Below are positions 12,432 to 22,374 of a stretch of 64,000 nucleotides of DNA, piece by piece. Below the pieces are notes generated by a model. That model had not been told where the DNA came from. It did no database searches and was given only the letters and a program-made list of their open reading frames with translations. The DNA is taken from NCBI RefSeq assembly GCF_001642475.1, contig NW_019173937.1, positions 496,001-560,000 on the forward strand, in the 5' to 3' direction. This DNA is from Fonsecaea monophora. Lineage: Eukaryota; Ascomycota; Eurotiomycetes; Chaetothyriales; Herpotrichiellaceae. The stretch's first letter is position 1. Each line of letters opens with the position of its first letter. A program made the position numbers and the translations under genes.

Positions 12432-14429
12432 TTACGCCTTGTAATAGGCGGCAATCCATCTGCGATAGAACGAGCTCGGCTCCCGGCCATTGACACGCTG
12501 TTCTCGTCTGCCAGACGCTCGTGGGGGAGGTTCCACGGGCTCGCCATCGAGACCCGTGTTCGTGACGGCGTTTTGCTGCTTCCCCAGGTAATAATCGGGC
12601 ATGAAGAGCGTCGCGGCCAAAGGCACAGTAGCCAGGACGAGGGCAGTGATGGCGATGTGGCCATTGACGTAGGCATAAGCGCGGATGGCGCCCTGCCTGA
12701 TGGGATCTTCAAACTCATAGCCGGTGCGTAGGCTTCTGATGCTACCATACAGCTTCCGAAGCGTCGCCTCGTCGACCCCAGGCATGTCTCGGCGCATGCG
12801 GTCGAGCATCTCATTCGTCCAGATGGCCGACGAGATGGCACTGCCAATGGATGACCCCAAGGTTGACCATAGCGTCAGAACAGAGATCATCGTGGCCATG
12901 TCCTCATGCGGCACTGAAGCCTGACTGCCCACGCGGACGCCGACGACGTTGAAAGATCCCAAGCAGAATAGCAGCTGGGCGGCGACCAATCGAGCCGTGT
13001 CTTGTATCATCAGACCATCAGCCCGAACCAGCAGGCCATACGCGATGAGTCTCGCCCCAGCCCCGAACAACATCATGGTCTTGTATCGATGTGTCCTCCT
13101 TTGGATGAGACCCACCACAGGGCCCAGAAGACTGAGTCCCATTGTAGTGATGCCCAAGAATATCGTCCACTGGTATGTCGTCCATTCCTTGATGACGTAT
13201 ATATACGACGAAAAGTAGGTATTTCGAACCGACGAGGCCATCTGGTTGAAGGTGTAGATGGCGACCGCGGCTCCAAACGTCCGGTTCTTTAGAATGCGCT
13301 TCGTCATGAGCGGCTTTGGGGCCAGGTATATTTCGAAAATTATAAAGGTGATAAGTAGGACAAACCCGACTACCAGCATGGCGATCATGCTTCCGTTACC
13401 CCAGCCGCCATCGGCGTCCTCTGCTAGGGTAAAGGGCAGCAAGATGAGCGCAAACGCAAACCCGAGGATAATGAGTCCGATCATATCGATTTCGTTTAGG
13501 CCTTCGAGCATAAGCTTCATCCAGTAGATTGGGCTCGTCGAGGTTATCGACTCCTTCGAGTTTGCGATCCTCTCGCGCCTAGAAGCAGCCATTGTCACCA
13601 TACCCAGTTTTTCTCCGCGCCGTTGCATCGAGTATAGCGTAAAGATGGCGGGGAGAAGTAGAACAGGTACAATGATTGTAAACATACCGAGACCCCATCG
13701 CCAGTCATCAACAAAGGCCTCGGCTATAAAACCGTTGATAGGTACAGTGACAACAAAGGGTAATGATATAACCGCACCGAAGAAACCTCGCCACTGTAGC
13801 GGTGTCAAGTCTCCAACAATAATATCACTCAATAAATCGAGGCCGGATTTCCCAACCGCGGTAAAGGAAATACCAATCGTATAGGCCGCAAAAGTACTCG
13901 AGCTCGCCGCAACGATAAAGCCGATCACGTAGAAGAAGAGGATCACGACGTAGGTTGTGGGACGAGAGGTAATGTCTGCTAGTTTACCGATAAAAGGCTT
14001 GCTAATGGCGCGGATGATCTGGCTGGCGGTACTGACGGCTGCGATTGAGGCGTGCACTCCGAATGTCGAACTGGCCATGGTCGTAAAGATGCTCGAGGTG
14101 ATGCCCTGATCGAGGGCGTAGGCAAACATGGTCAGGCCAATGGAGATGCCCAGCAGCCAGAGCAGTATCTTCCCCGACCTACCCGACTGATACAGGACTT
14201 TGTTGAAAGCCTCGACCTTACTCACTCCGATTACAGGTTCACCAGTTGGCGCTTCCAAGTCGGAGGTGCAGATGCCTGTGTCTTTGGGAACGGAGGTGGA
14301 CTTGGATGGATCATGAGATTTTCTGCCCGCATCAACGCTTTCTTGAGCTGATGGTGATAAAGATGCTTCCAGGTCTTTGTCGTCAGTTCCGATGGGATGC
14401 AAGTCTAAAGTTCCATTTGGCTTTGACAT
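12432..14429 (-). CDS. MFS siderophore-iron transporter (ARN/Sit/Mir type)
   Basis: 665 residues, intronless. After a polar cytosolic N-terminus of about 85 residues, it has many hydrophobic segments, consistent with the 14-helix siderophore transporter family that imports Fe(III)-siderophore complexes across the plasma membrane with protons. Typical features are FAYALDQGITSS in the first helix, SKPFIGKLADITSRP (MFS loop 2-3), DLTPLQWRG, NGFIAEAF followed by WRWGLGMF, and in the second half RNTYFSSYIYV and GPVVGLIQRRTHRYK. Length fits the family (about 580-670). The C-terminus is polar and basic. No siderophore synthetase neighbours it, so it may import xenosiderophores (inference). An iron-GATA consensus lies about 510 bp upstream. 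The specific siderophore cannot be told from sequence. Confidence 0.9.
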   Translation of the reverse strand: MSKPNGTLDLHPIGTDDKDLEASLSPSAQESVDAGRKSHDPSKSTSVPKDTGICTSDLEAPTGEPVIGVSKVEAFNKVLYQSGRSGKILLWLLGISIGLTMFAYALDQGITSSIFTTMASSTFGVHASIAAVSTASQIIRAISKPFIGKLADITSRPTTYVVILFFYVIGFIVAASSSTFAAYTIGISFTAVGKSGLDLLSDIIVGDLTPLQWRGFFGAVISLPFVVTVPINGFIAEAFVDDWRWGLGMFTIIVPVLLLPAIFTLYSMQRRGEKLGMVTMAASRRERIANSKESITSTSPIYWMKLMLEGLNEIDMIGLIILGFAFALILLPFTLAEDADGGWGNGSMIAMLVVGFVLLITFIIFEIYLAPKPLMTKRILKNRTFGAAVAIYTFNQMASSVRNTYFSSYIYVIKEWTTYQWTIFLGITTMGLSLLGPVVGLIQRRTHRYKTMMLFGAGARLIAYGLLVRADGLMIQDTARLVAAQLLFCLGSFNVVGVRVGSQASVPHEDMATMISVLTLWSTLGSSIGSAISSAIWTNEMLDRMRRDMPGVDEATLRKLYGSIRSLRTGYEFEDPIRQGAIRAYAYVNGHIAITALVLATVPLAATLFMPDYYLGKQQNAVTNTGLDGEPVEPPPRASGRREQRVNGREPSSFYRRWIAAYYKA

Positions 14430-14936
14430 ACTGCTGGCTGTGGGAGGACAGCTCCAAAACGTGTTTACCAGGAAAGAGTAGGTCGAAAGCGAAAAGGAGG
14501 AATGCTGGCAGAGGACTTGGCTTTAAACTGACCTGCTCGTTGCTGTAAAATTTGTGTGATAAAATATAGCTCCTGTGACCATCAAGATGGACCCTGGTCG
14601 CAGCAGCGTGACAAACACAGGGTCCTTGGCCTCGTCTTGGTACCAACCACTGAGAACAGACCGTCGCATTGTATTCCAGTCAAACCAGACAGAGAGAGGC
14701 CCATTGGAACACCGGCTTCTCCTCCACTTTCCCACGCTCGTTGTCGCATGTCGGGTAGTGTCTTGGGCGATAGCTCCGATGTCGGGCACGTGCACACAAA
14801 ATGAATAGTGTGTGGAGATGAAGCAGGGATACTGAGAACGACGAGCAGCTTTACCGAGTACATTCATCACACTGGCAAGGAGCAGATGAAAAACTCTGCT
14901 CGGAGAACATGTCGACATCAGCTAGTCAGGGTTGTC

Positions 14937-14945
14937 TTATCAGAT
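14937..14945 (-). promoter_or_regulatory. Iron-GATA site ATCTGATAA upstream of the siderophore transporter
   Basis: The minus strand reads ATCTGATAA, a perfect match to ATCWGATAA, the extended site bound by the fungal iron repressor GATA factors (SreA/Sre1/Fep1 family). It lies on the transporter's strand, about 510 bp before its start codon. A match by chance in 3.3 kb on both strands is expected about 0.05 times. A simpler TGATAA at about 14561-14566 is nearer the gene. Confidence 0.6.
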
Positions 14946-16695
14946 CTTTCTCCAAAGGGCAATGATCCAACATCGTCGTGGAGAATACCAAGACATCATG
15001 GGGGGATGTGAGGTCTTGGTGCCATGGCTCGGGCCCTGATTGACCCGGGAGCACCGCGCCAATGGAGGGTAACAGGACCTGATGCTACCACGGGCTTCAA
15101 TCTAGGCTCTGTGGCTTCATCCCGACCACAGAGGAAGCGATTCAATTGCCATCCCAGTCGGACAGCGAACTGGTGGGCGAGTACATCCGTGGGTGATGGT
15201 GGTAGTGTTTGGGGCCTGCGCGCACCTATCGCGCTCCAGATATTCAGACTTGAAGACATTGATTATTTGCCAATGATAATTAAATGTACGCGTCATAAAG
15301 ACGTAGAGGCCAAGAATACCAAGTCTGGGCCTCTTTCTACTCAGCCCCATTAACAGGTGATGGTTTGCCTTTTGAACCGGTAGCTCCTGTCATTCTTACA
15401 GTACATAAAATTATAGTACTCGACCTTTCGAAGTATGAGGAAATTGTGATGGGCAGCTCTATAGATGGATATGCCACCGATGCCAGTTCAAATTGGACAG
15501 CTTTCTGCAATAACAAACCAAGGGGGAGAGTTTGTGTCCATGCCTCCTCCACAGCTTAGCACACGTCGAAGGCCAAGGAAGTCTTTGGCAGTTGAGTGCC
15601 TGTTAAGACTCCTTGAGGAGTGTTCCAAGCACATCATGGGGTACTCCGTACCTACCGAGCTACCTAGATACCTACAGAGTAGGTACCCAAGCAGCCAAGG
15701 ACGTTGACTTACTGTTTGTAGATCGCTGCCCCACACAATAACGCTACCTCGAAATCAGCTTAGTGCAAGTCAATCCCCACGACTTGAGCCGTCATCTAAT
15801 CTGATCATCTGATACCCTGCCCTGTTTACGTCTTATAAGTAGAGTGCCAGGAGTGCCCATCAGCATGTGAGGCATCTGAATAGCTTCCAAGATTCCGATA
15901 TCGGGAAGCATGGTTGGCAACAAAAAGCTCACCAAGTGTCCTGAAGCCAACGTGGGAGCTCATTCTGCCTCTTGTCTGAAAGATGAGTGTCGACACGCCT
16001 TGCGGTCTGTGGCTATAGGCCAAGACCACAAGTCAATCGAGGACAGGTATCTTACACATGGCTCAAAAACTCTCGAGTCTTATGGTCTCACTGTGGTAGT
16101 TGAGCACAACCAGCGTTCGAGGAAGAGAAGTATTGTCCTACAGAACTGGGGGATTCAGTTGACCCCGTCCAGCGCGTGGCAAGGCAGCCTCTCACAAATC
16201 CCACCTTTCGTCAGGCTCGGAATGGGCCACCATAAATATGATGGGGTGTAATTACCACGAGGCCCGACATGCAGATTGCGGAAGCGAGTGGAAGGTGAGG
16301 ACAGAGAGAGGGGTAGGGAGTGGAAGAGAGCAGCCGAGGGAGCGAATCAACTAAGTAAAGGTGATTGGTGAGCGACAAAGTCATGGGCGACGACACCAAG
16401 TCTGGGGATATATATGTCTTCTGGCCTCCAACTCAATGCGGACCCACACACTCAAGCTAACCAAAGTAGGTATATATATGTACTCGGTGTCCCTCGTATG
16501 TAGGTAATTATATCCCATAACGTTAGTGGCCCGTAGTCAAAGAAATGTCACGTATTGTCTTGGCATTGCATACTCGACCCTGGACCAATTATCGAAAAAA
16601 CCACAAGTTATTTTCATGTGGCGATAGCGGCCGAGGGCGGTACTTTGCTGACTCGGCCCTCCCATGCCTAAGAATCTTTTCTCCGTTAACGCGAG

Positions 16696-16722
16696 TACGA
16701 GAATTAAATTATTATTCTCGTA
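16696..16722. repeat. Perfect 9-bp inverted repeat
   Basis: TACGAGAAT and ATTCTCGTA are separated by a 9-base AT-rich loop. It has no adjacent gene to explain it. It could be a hairpin or a palindromic protein-binding site. Confidence 0.7.
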
Positions 16723-17695
16723 TTTCCTGTCTTGTTTCGCTTTTGCAACCCCCTGTCGTCTTTTGTATTACTCGTGTAGCTGGTGTGGTTTTTCTCCTCG
16801 CAGATTCTTGACTTACGTGGGATTTTAATCCCAAGAGATTTGGGCCTCCTGGCCTCTTCCTTGTTGGCCTTAAGCTTTTCGCTTCTCGCTTCGCGCTTGG
16901 CGCCTCACCCCCCTCCTTCCTAGCAGGACCGTGGCCAGAAATACAGGTATTTTAGCTGTCATGCCTGTCTGTAGGATGTAACGTCCCTACCATCAAAATC
17001 TAGTCCAACGGATCTGGCTACTTGGGTGGCACTCTCTTTTTTTTCTTCGCTCAAAGTCCAACACCAATGCGTCAGGCAGAATGAACCCTTAAGTAACCCC
17101 CGCTCCCCACCCCGCAATGCCCCCGTCACGCTTTCTTCTGTGCTCGAATGGTAATATCCTGCTCTGTTGTCTAATCTTAGACCTATCTCACATGTTGACA
17201 CCATTCAGGCGTTCTTAGGGTCGAGTGTTGCCCTTCTCTCCTGCCGCCCTCCATAGTCCATCACCTCGGCATCCCTGCTCCTGGTCTCTAGAATCGAAAA
17301 CGAAGGAATGAGGGTGGCCCATCTTGCCAGTTACCGAAGCTAACTTTATCCAAGAGGACCGATGCTTTGGAGGTTCGCAAGACTCGTGTAGACTGATCAT
17401 GGTGGGGCTTCAGAGGCCCGCCTAAACGAGAAACTCGGGATGCATGCACGTTCAAGGTTGGAAGCATCATCGTCGGGACGCGCTATACACGCTTCGGTTT
17501 GGGTCGTTGTTCGCCTTTCCAAATTGAACAAGTCTCTGATATCGGCTGTACTTGTATATTTTTTTCTCACTATAGCCGATATAAAGAACTCTAAGACGGA
17601 GACTTTAACACTCATCGTCCGTCGTAGGATCAGGTATACCGAGATCAGGATCGACTTGTGCGTCAGATGAGGGAACAAGAGAGCGAACTTGAACT

Positions 17696-19351
17696 TCAGC
17701 ACCCCGTCTCCTTTAGGACATTTTGCCATGTCTGCTCATTCAGCTTCAAGACAGCTCTCATTCCCTCTTCCGCACGTTCTTTTAGTCCCTCCTCTCCAGA
17801 GAGGGACTCTTGGTCCGCGGTCTTCTGCTCCGCCTGCTTTTCCCTCTGCTGAACCAGAACCAGCAGATCCGTCAACGCGCTCGCTTCCACCCTCGTTCGC
17901 AAGTCCGCGCAGAACCTCCGTCGCCAATACATCACCTCGCCCCTCCCAAGTCCTCGAGTCGACAGGTTCTGCAGCGCTTTGTCGACCTTGTCGCTGGCGA
18001 TTGCCGCCGAAGTCGAGAGTCCCAGCAACACGTCGAAGATGTCCAGCATGAGGAAGACGGTGTATATGTGGGTGGGGTTGTGTCGACCGACGAAGCGCGA
18101 CGGGTTGACGAGGAAAAACACGCGGAGCACGTTCACCAGCGCTTCGTCCAGGGCCTGGTACTTGAGCGCTTCGAGGATGAGTCGCATAGCCATGTCGGGG
18201 AATTTGCCCGTGGTGTACAGGGAAGGGTGGTCAAGGAAGCGGTCGCTTTTGTCCATGGCGGTGGCGGCACGGCGAAAGGCTTCGAGGCTACGCTTCTCGG
18301 GCGACAGATGGCGCGCGACCGACTCGGTCCACTTGTCAAACTGATCTGGGAGACGCGGTTGCTCCGCGGCCAGGTCGGCGGCGGCCTTGATGTCTGCGAG
18401 GCACTTGGGGCAGTTGCACGTGAAGAAGTAGTCTTCCATCAGCTTTGCTCTCCTGGCGCTCACCGCTGCCGTGGGCACGATGTAGCAATTGAACAGCTCC
18501 TCGTCTGGTTGGATGTCTCGGAGCGGAATGACGCGGATGAATGTCCGCCGCTGGTCGTCCGAGAGCTGCGTGGAGGTCATCCAGCCACCGGTCATGGTGT
18601 GTTGAGGCCTGTGGACGGCCAGGTTTGGTTCACAGCTGTGGTTAAACTTGGCCACCAGAGGCTCCAGCATGACACCGATCCCGCCCTGGATTGGGGTCGG
18701 CAGCTCGGTCGCGTTGGATTTCATGATGAAGATCAGCCGCTGGATCATCTCAACGGCCATGCTGGACGCGGCCAGGTGTTTGATCCCCTCGGCCATGTCG
18801 GTGAGGTTCGACCGGCCGCGCGCAGCGAGGATCTGCTCATGCGAAGTCAGCTGCGTGATGCGGCCCCATTCGTCGCTCGGCAGCCTGTCGCGGTCTTTGA
18901 GGAGAACCGCCCGCAGCACGGCCCGGAGGATGGCAGGTGGCAGGTTGTTCTGCACCTTCTTGAAGATCTTGCATTCGTACTTGTGGTATGCGTGCCACGC
19001 GTCGACCTGACAGCTCCTGCTGCAGAAGCGAGCGGCGTGACAGCCGTTGCAGATCTTGAGCTGGACAGAGGCGTGTCCGTACCCGGGAATGGGCAGTGGA
19101 CTCTCGCTGACGACAAGGCAGTGGTAGCACGTCGTGTGTAAAAAGTCCGAGTCGATCGCCATCATGGTTGGACAAGGTAATGAACAGATCGGGTCCTTGA
19201 CAGACAAGAACTGCTTTGCGAACACCCCTTGGCCCTTTCCCGGTACCTGTTCGATCTTGAGGGTCTTTTCATGGTTACTGTCAATATACGACGCCTCTGG
19301 AGCCTTGCGTTGTTCGATGAGCGAGTCGAGGAGGGCATCTAGCTCATCCAT
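17696..19351 (-). CDS. SET and MYND domain protein (SMYD-like lysine methyltransferase)
   Basis: 551 residues, intronless. The MYND zinc finger spans about residues 75-127, with Cys/His ligands in CYHC, CNGC, FCSRSC, and WHAYHKYEC. It is inserted in a split SET domain, the SMYD arrangement. N-terminal SET pieces are GKGQGVFAKQ (residues 38-47). The C-terminal SET core has the NHSCEPN motif (S-adenosylmethionine and knot region), followed by a stretch with PDEELFNCYI, and a post-SET cysteine cluster FTCNCPKC. The protein would transfer methyl groups from S-adenosylmethionine to protein lysines; fungal substrates are mostly unknown. A helical C-terminal ~200 residues resembles the TPR-like region of SMYD proteins. 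A large antisense frame over this gene is a shadow. Domain identity is firm; activity is inferred. Confidence 0.9.
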   Translation of the reverse strand: MDELDALLDSLIEQRKAPEASYIDSNHEKTLKIEQVPGKGQGVFAKQFLSVKDPICSLPCPTMMAIDSDFLHTTCYHCLVVSESPLPIPGYGHASVQLKICNGCHAARFCSRSCQVDAWHAYHKYECKIFKKVQNNLPPAILRAVLRAVLLKDRDRLPSDEWGRITQLTSHEQILAARGRSNLTDMAEGIKHLAASSMAVEMIQRLIFIMKSNATELPTPIQGGIGVMLEPLVAKFNHSCEPNLAVHRPQHTMTGGWMTSTQLSDDQRRTFIRVIPLRDIQPDEELFNCYIVPTAAVSARRAKLMEDYFFTCNCPKCLADIKAAADLAAEQPRLPDQFDKWTESVARHLSPEKRSLEAFRRAATAMDKSDRFLDHPSLYTTGKFPDMAMRLILEALKYQALDEALVNVLRVFFLVNPSRFVGRHNPTHIYTVFLMLDIFDVLLGLSTSAAIASDKVDKALQNLSTRGLGRGEVMYWRRRFCADLRTRVEASALTDLLVLVQQREKQAEQKTADQESLSGEEGLKERAEEGMRAVLKLNEQTWQNVLKETGC

Positions 19352-19793
19352 TGCCTATTCCTGCTCCACGGCCTGGATTTGATATACGGCACGCCAACTC
19401 ACAAAAATCGATCAAGGCTGAAGGGATGTGCCGAGGACACCACAAAAATTATTCTAGCTGCTCGTTAGACCGATTCCTGTATGCGCGTAACATCGATCCA
19501 CCGGTGTCAGCTAAGATTGACCCGGCTATGCGATCGAATCATGCAGCATTTGATACAGTGGTGGGCATTCCGATAGATGTCGATACTTGCGGGATGCTGG
19601 AGAATTGTGACGAGGGATCTTGTCTGCAGGAAAGAAATGTGCGGCACTCCACACGGCACGCGCTTAGGATGAGCATGGTTTGGCCCTATCATTGACCATT
19701 ATTATGTACAAGGATCCTTTGGTACCCGCGGAAAGTGGCAAAAGGCGTGGCGACGGCGAAATCCACCCATTAAGAGTTCTGCTGCCCCCAAAA
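19352..19793. other. Intergenic region
   Basis: About 440 bp between two minus-strand genes. It holds the upstream region of the SET/MYND gene and the 3' end of nothing else, since the amylosucrase ends at 19794 reading the other way into it. No RNA gene or repeat seen. Confidence 0.5.
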
Positions 19794-21701
19794 TCAAAAC
19801 CTCAACCACATGAACTGATGCGGCTTCATGTGGATTCCCGCATCCCGTAAGTTGATCACATAGCCACTCACCAGATCCGTCGTCTCTACAGGCATCCCCA
19901 AAAACCTGTCACGGCCGATCCACTGGGCTTCATCCGAGAAGTTGCAGAGACACAAAACGCTCGAGGTGACACCTGGACGCTGATACCCAAGGATGGCGGG
20001 ATTGCCCGTGTAGAACCCAATCGCCCTCCCTCCTGCGAGCTCGTCTATGGTTTTGCGCAAGTGGATGAGATGTTTCATGCCCGCATATATCGCCCCTGAG
20101 ATGGTGCTGCTGTCGTGTCGGTCGGCGTACCGCGATTCTGGATACCAGGGCCGATTCACCCATCTGCTGTCGTCCATTTTCGCGGGATCGTTGAGGTAGC
20201 TATAATCGTTGAGTTGACCGACTTCATCCCCCAGGTAGATGAGTGGGATTCCACCCGTGCTCATGGCGATGGAATATGCGAGTAGTATCCGCTCAATGGC
20301 ATGATCCTGCATCGACTCCAACCCTGCCAATGAGGCCGTGGTGCCAGATATCCTGCAGTCCCCGGTTTTTGGATTATCCTGAAACGGGACCCCTCGAGCA
20401 AAGCTTCCCGGATGGCGGTTGACGAAGAAGGCGTTGAGGAACTTCCGATGGTTTCGACCCTCCTTGCCAAGTTCAGTCGCATCCTCGTCAGAAAAGGTCC
20501 AGCCGATATCATCATGGGATCGGACGTAATTGACCCAAGCACAGCCTCGTGCTATATTGTGTCTGCGCTCTATCGCCTGGGACAGCATCGATGCATCTCG
20601 AGTGGCCAATGCCTCCCATGTCAGAGCCATCTGAAGGGGGTTATAAGACAGTTGGCACTCGTACCGGTCAATGTATTGCACTACAAAGTCCGGATGGACA
20701 ATTGCCTCGGATTTGAACAGGACCGACGGCGCTGCAATTCGACAGAGAGCATTGAACGCTCGGAGCAGTTTGTGCACCTCTGGAAGATTCTCACAGTCGG
20801 TGTTCATTTGTTTCCACATGAAGGCGACGGCATCCATCCGGAAGAAGTCGACACCCACGTTGGCCAGGTACAGCATCTCGCCCGCCATGGCTCTGAACAC
20901 GGCCGGGTTAGAGTAGTTGAGATCCCACTGGAAGTGATAAAAGGTCGACCATACGAACCGGCCGTCTGGCAGTTGGATAAAAGAGCCAGGGTGATCATCT
21001 GGAAAGATTTCCCGCGTCGACCGTTCAAACGACGACGGAACGTTTCGGTCTGGGAAGATCCAATACATGGCGGAATGCTCAGGATCGCCCTCGGCTGCTT
21101 TCTTTGCCCATCGATGCTCATTGGAGGTATGATTGAACACCAGATCGAGAACCAAGCTGATGCCAGCTTTTCTCAGCTCCGTTGCCAGATCTCTAAGCTC
21201 CTCGATGGTCCCCAGTTGAGGCTGCACGTCTCGATAGCTTGACACAGCATAGCCTCCGTCATTGAGTGGTTGAGGTGCCGGGAACAAGGGCATCAAATGG
21301 AGATAAGTCAACCCCAGCTCTTTGAAGTAGGGGATGCGCTTCTTGATACCAGCCAGATTTGCAGCGTACCGGTCGACATAGCAGACCCCTCCCAGCATCT
21401 GATTCGAGAGATACCACTCGGGATCGGCTTCCCGTTGCCTGTCAACCTTCTGTAGGTCGGGAGATCTTTCTTGCCAGCTTTTCCCACACATTCTTATCAG
21501 GTCGACAAGTTGGTCAAGGCAATCATGTCGGTAGCCGTATAGCTCCGCAAATATGGCAAAGATGGTGATGAAGTTTGTGTCGAGCCTGGCAGCAAAATCT
21601 TTGTCCTCGAGTATCGAGTTACCATCGGCGGTCTTCTTTAGTTCCTGGAGTATGTAAGCTTTGGCGGCGCGAGCCTGTTGCTCAACAGATAGACTATTCA
21701 T
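19794..21701 (-). CDS. Amylosucrase-like GH13 glucosyltransferase
   Basis: 635 residues, intronless, almost exactly the length of the bacterial enzyme from Neisseria polysaccharea. Amylosucrase (EC 2.4.1.4) transfers glucose from sucrose to an alpha-1,4-glucan. The family layout is present: a helical N-terminal domain (about residues 1-95), a (beta/alpha)8 barrel beginning near GGVCYVDRYA, and a C-terminal beta domain. Catalytic positions can be read directly: the nucleophile Asp290 in FFRMDAVAF, the acid/base Glu332 in SEAIVHP, and the transition-state Asp397 in RSHDDIGWTF, with supporting His191 in NHTSNEHRW and His396. No signal peptide is seen, so it is probably cytosolic. A related sucrose hydrolase is an alternative. 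The bacterial-type architecture and lack of introns suggest ancient acquisition from bacteria (inference). Confidence 0.88.
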   Translation of the reverse strand: MNSLSVEQQARAAKAYILQELKKTADGNSILEDKDFAARLDTNFITIFAIFAELYGYRHDCLDQLVDLIRMCGKSWQERSPDLQKVDRQREADPEWYLSNQMLGGVCYVDRYAANLAGIKKRIPYFKELGLTYLHLMPLFPAPQPLNDGGYAVSSYRDVQPQLGTIEELRDLATELRKAGISLVLDLVFNHTSNEHRWAKKAAEGDPEHSAMYWIFPDRNVPSSFERSTREIFPDDHPGSFIQLPDGRFVWSTFYHFQWDLNYSNPAVFRAMAGEMLYLANVGVDFFRMDAVAFMWKQMNTDCENLPEVHKLLRAFNALCRIAAPSVLFKSEAIVHPDFVVQYIDRYECQLSYNPLQMALTWEALATRDASMLSQAIERRHNIARGCAWVNYVRSHDDIGWTFSDEDATELGKEGRNHRKFLNAFFVNRHPGSFARGVPFQDNPKTGDCRISGTTASLAGLESMQDHAIERILLAYSIAMSTGGIPLIYLGDEVGQLNDYSYLNDPAKMDDSRWVNRPWYPESRYADRHDSSTISGAIYAGMKHLIHLRKTIDELAGGRAIGFYTGNPAILGYQRPGVTSSVLCLCNFSDEAQWIGRDRFLGMPVETTDLVSGYVINLRDAGIHMKPHQFMWLRF

Positions 21702-22374
21702 GGTCCAAGATGTTCTGAAGAGGGAGCAGTTAACAGAGTTGACGTGCGGAATCCCCTTTTGTAGGTCTTTATCCTTTCATGGTCTGGAATGATCCAATCC
21801 TCAAGGCCGGCTCTTCTCTCGGCCAAATTGTGTTTGTGCCAATTACGCCGAGCGAGCGAGCGAGTTTTGTCCTTTGTATTTGCTCGAGCCATCCAGCCCT
21901 TCTAGATACTGAGAGTTCGATAAAATGCTTACAGAAATAGAAAAAGTGAACACGGGCTTGTATCCTGTCGGCTGTTCCTATTCACTTATTTTGCTTATAG
22001 TCTCGTATTGTCTAGTATATACCGGTTCTGAGTATAGGCGGCAGCATCACGTGTACCCAGTCACGCAGCGTCTCAAGAGCCTCACTTTGCCAGACAAGTC
22101 CACGAGATGATCGAGATAGAATCGAATTCTGTGTTCAAAACAATACAAGAGATCTATTATGTCTCATGCTGATGATCAGCCCTGAGGCTCGTGGTTACAC
22201 AACTGTCTTTTCCATCAATCCTAGCAGGCCATCGCCTATTCCCATCAACTTCCGGCGCCAGAATGAACCAAAACCCAAGGAAATAGGAACTCCAACCCAG
22301 CAGTCCCATGCTTGCGCCATTTTCAATCACCCGCCAAATGCGTACAATCAGAAAGCTGAATATATCCTGGTACC
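21702..22374. other. Intergenic region
   Basis: Separates two minus-strand genes, amylosucrase and fatty acid synthase alpha. It contains the amylosucrase upstream region and the fatty acid synthase 3' end. Only short unsupported frames are present. Confidence 0.5.

Larger units (their letters stand above)
14430..17695. other. 3.3 kb gene-poor region
   Basis: No frame on either strand is convincing, and I could not assemble a spliced gene. It contains the upstream region of the siderophore transporter, a cluster of CTACC/GGTAC-type motifs at 15640-15690, an inverted repeat at 16696-16722, and a Cys/Leu-frame-rich T-rich patch at 16720-16930. It could hold a degraded element or noncoding transcripts; nothing specific can be claimed. 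Confidence 0.45.

Noticed and set aside
17810..19141. 443-codon plus-strand frame
   Set aside because: Antisense shadow of the SET/MYND gene; it has no recognisable domain, whereas the minus strand has intact zinc and SET motifs.
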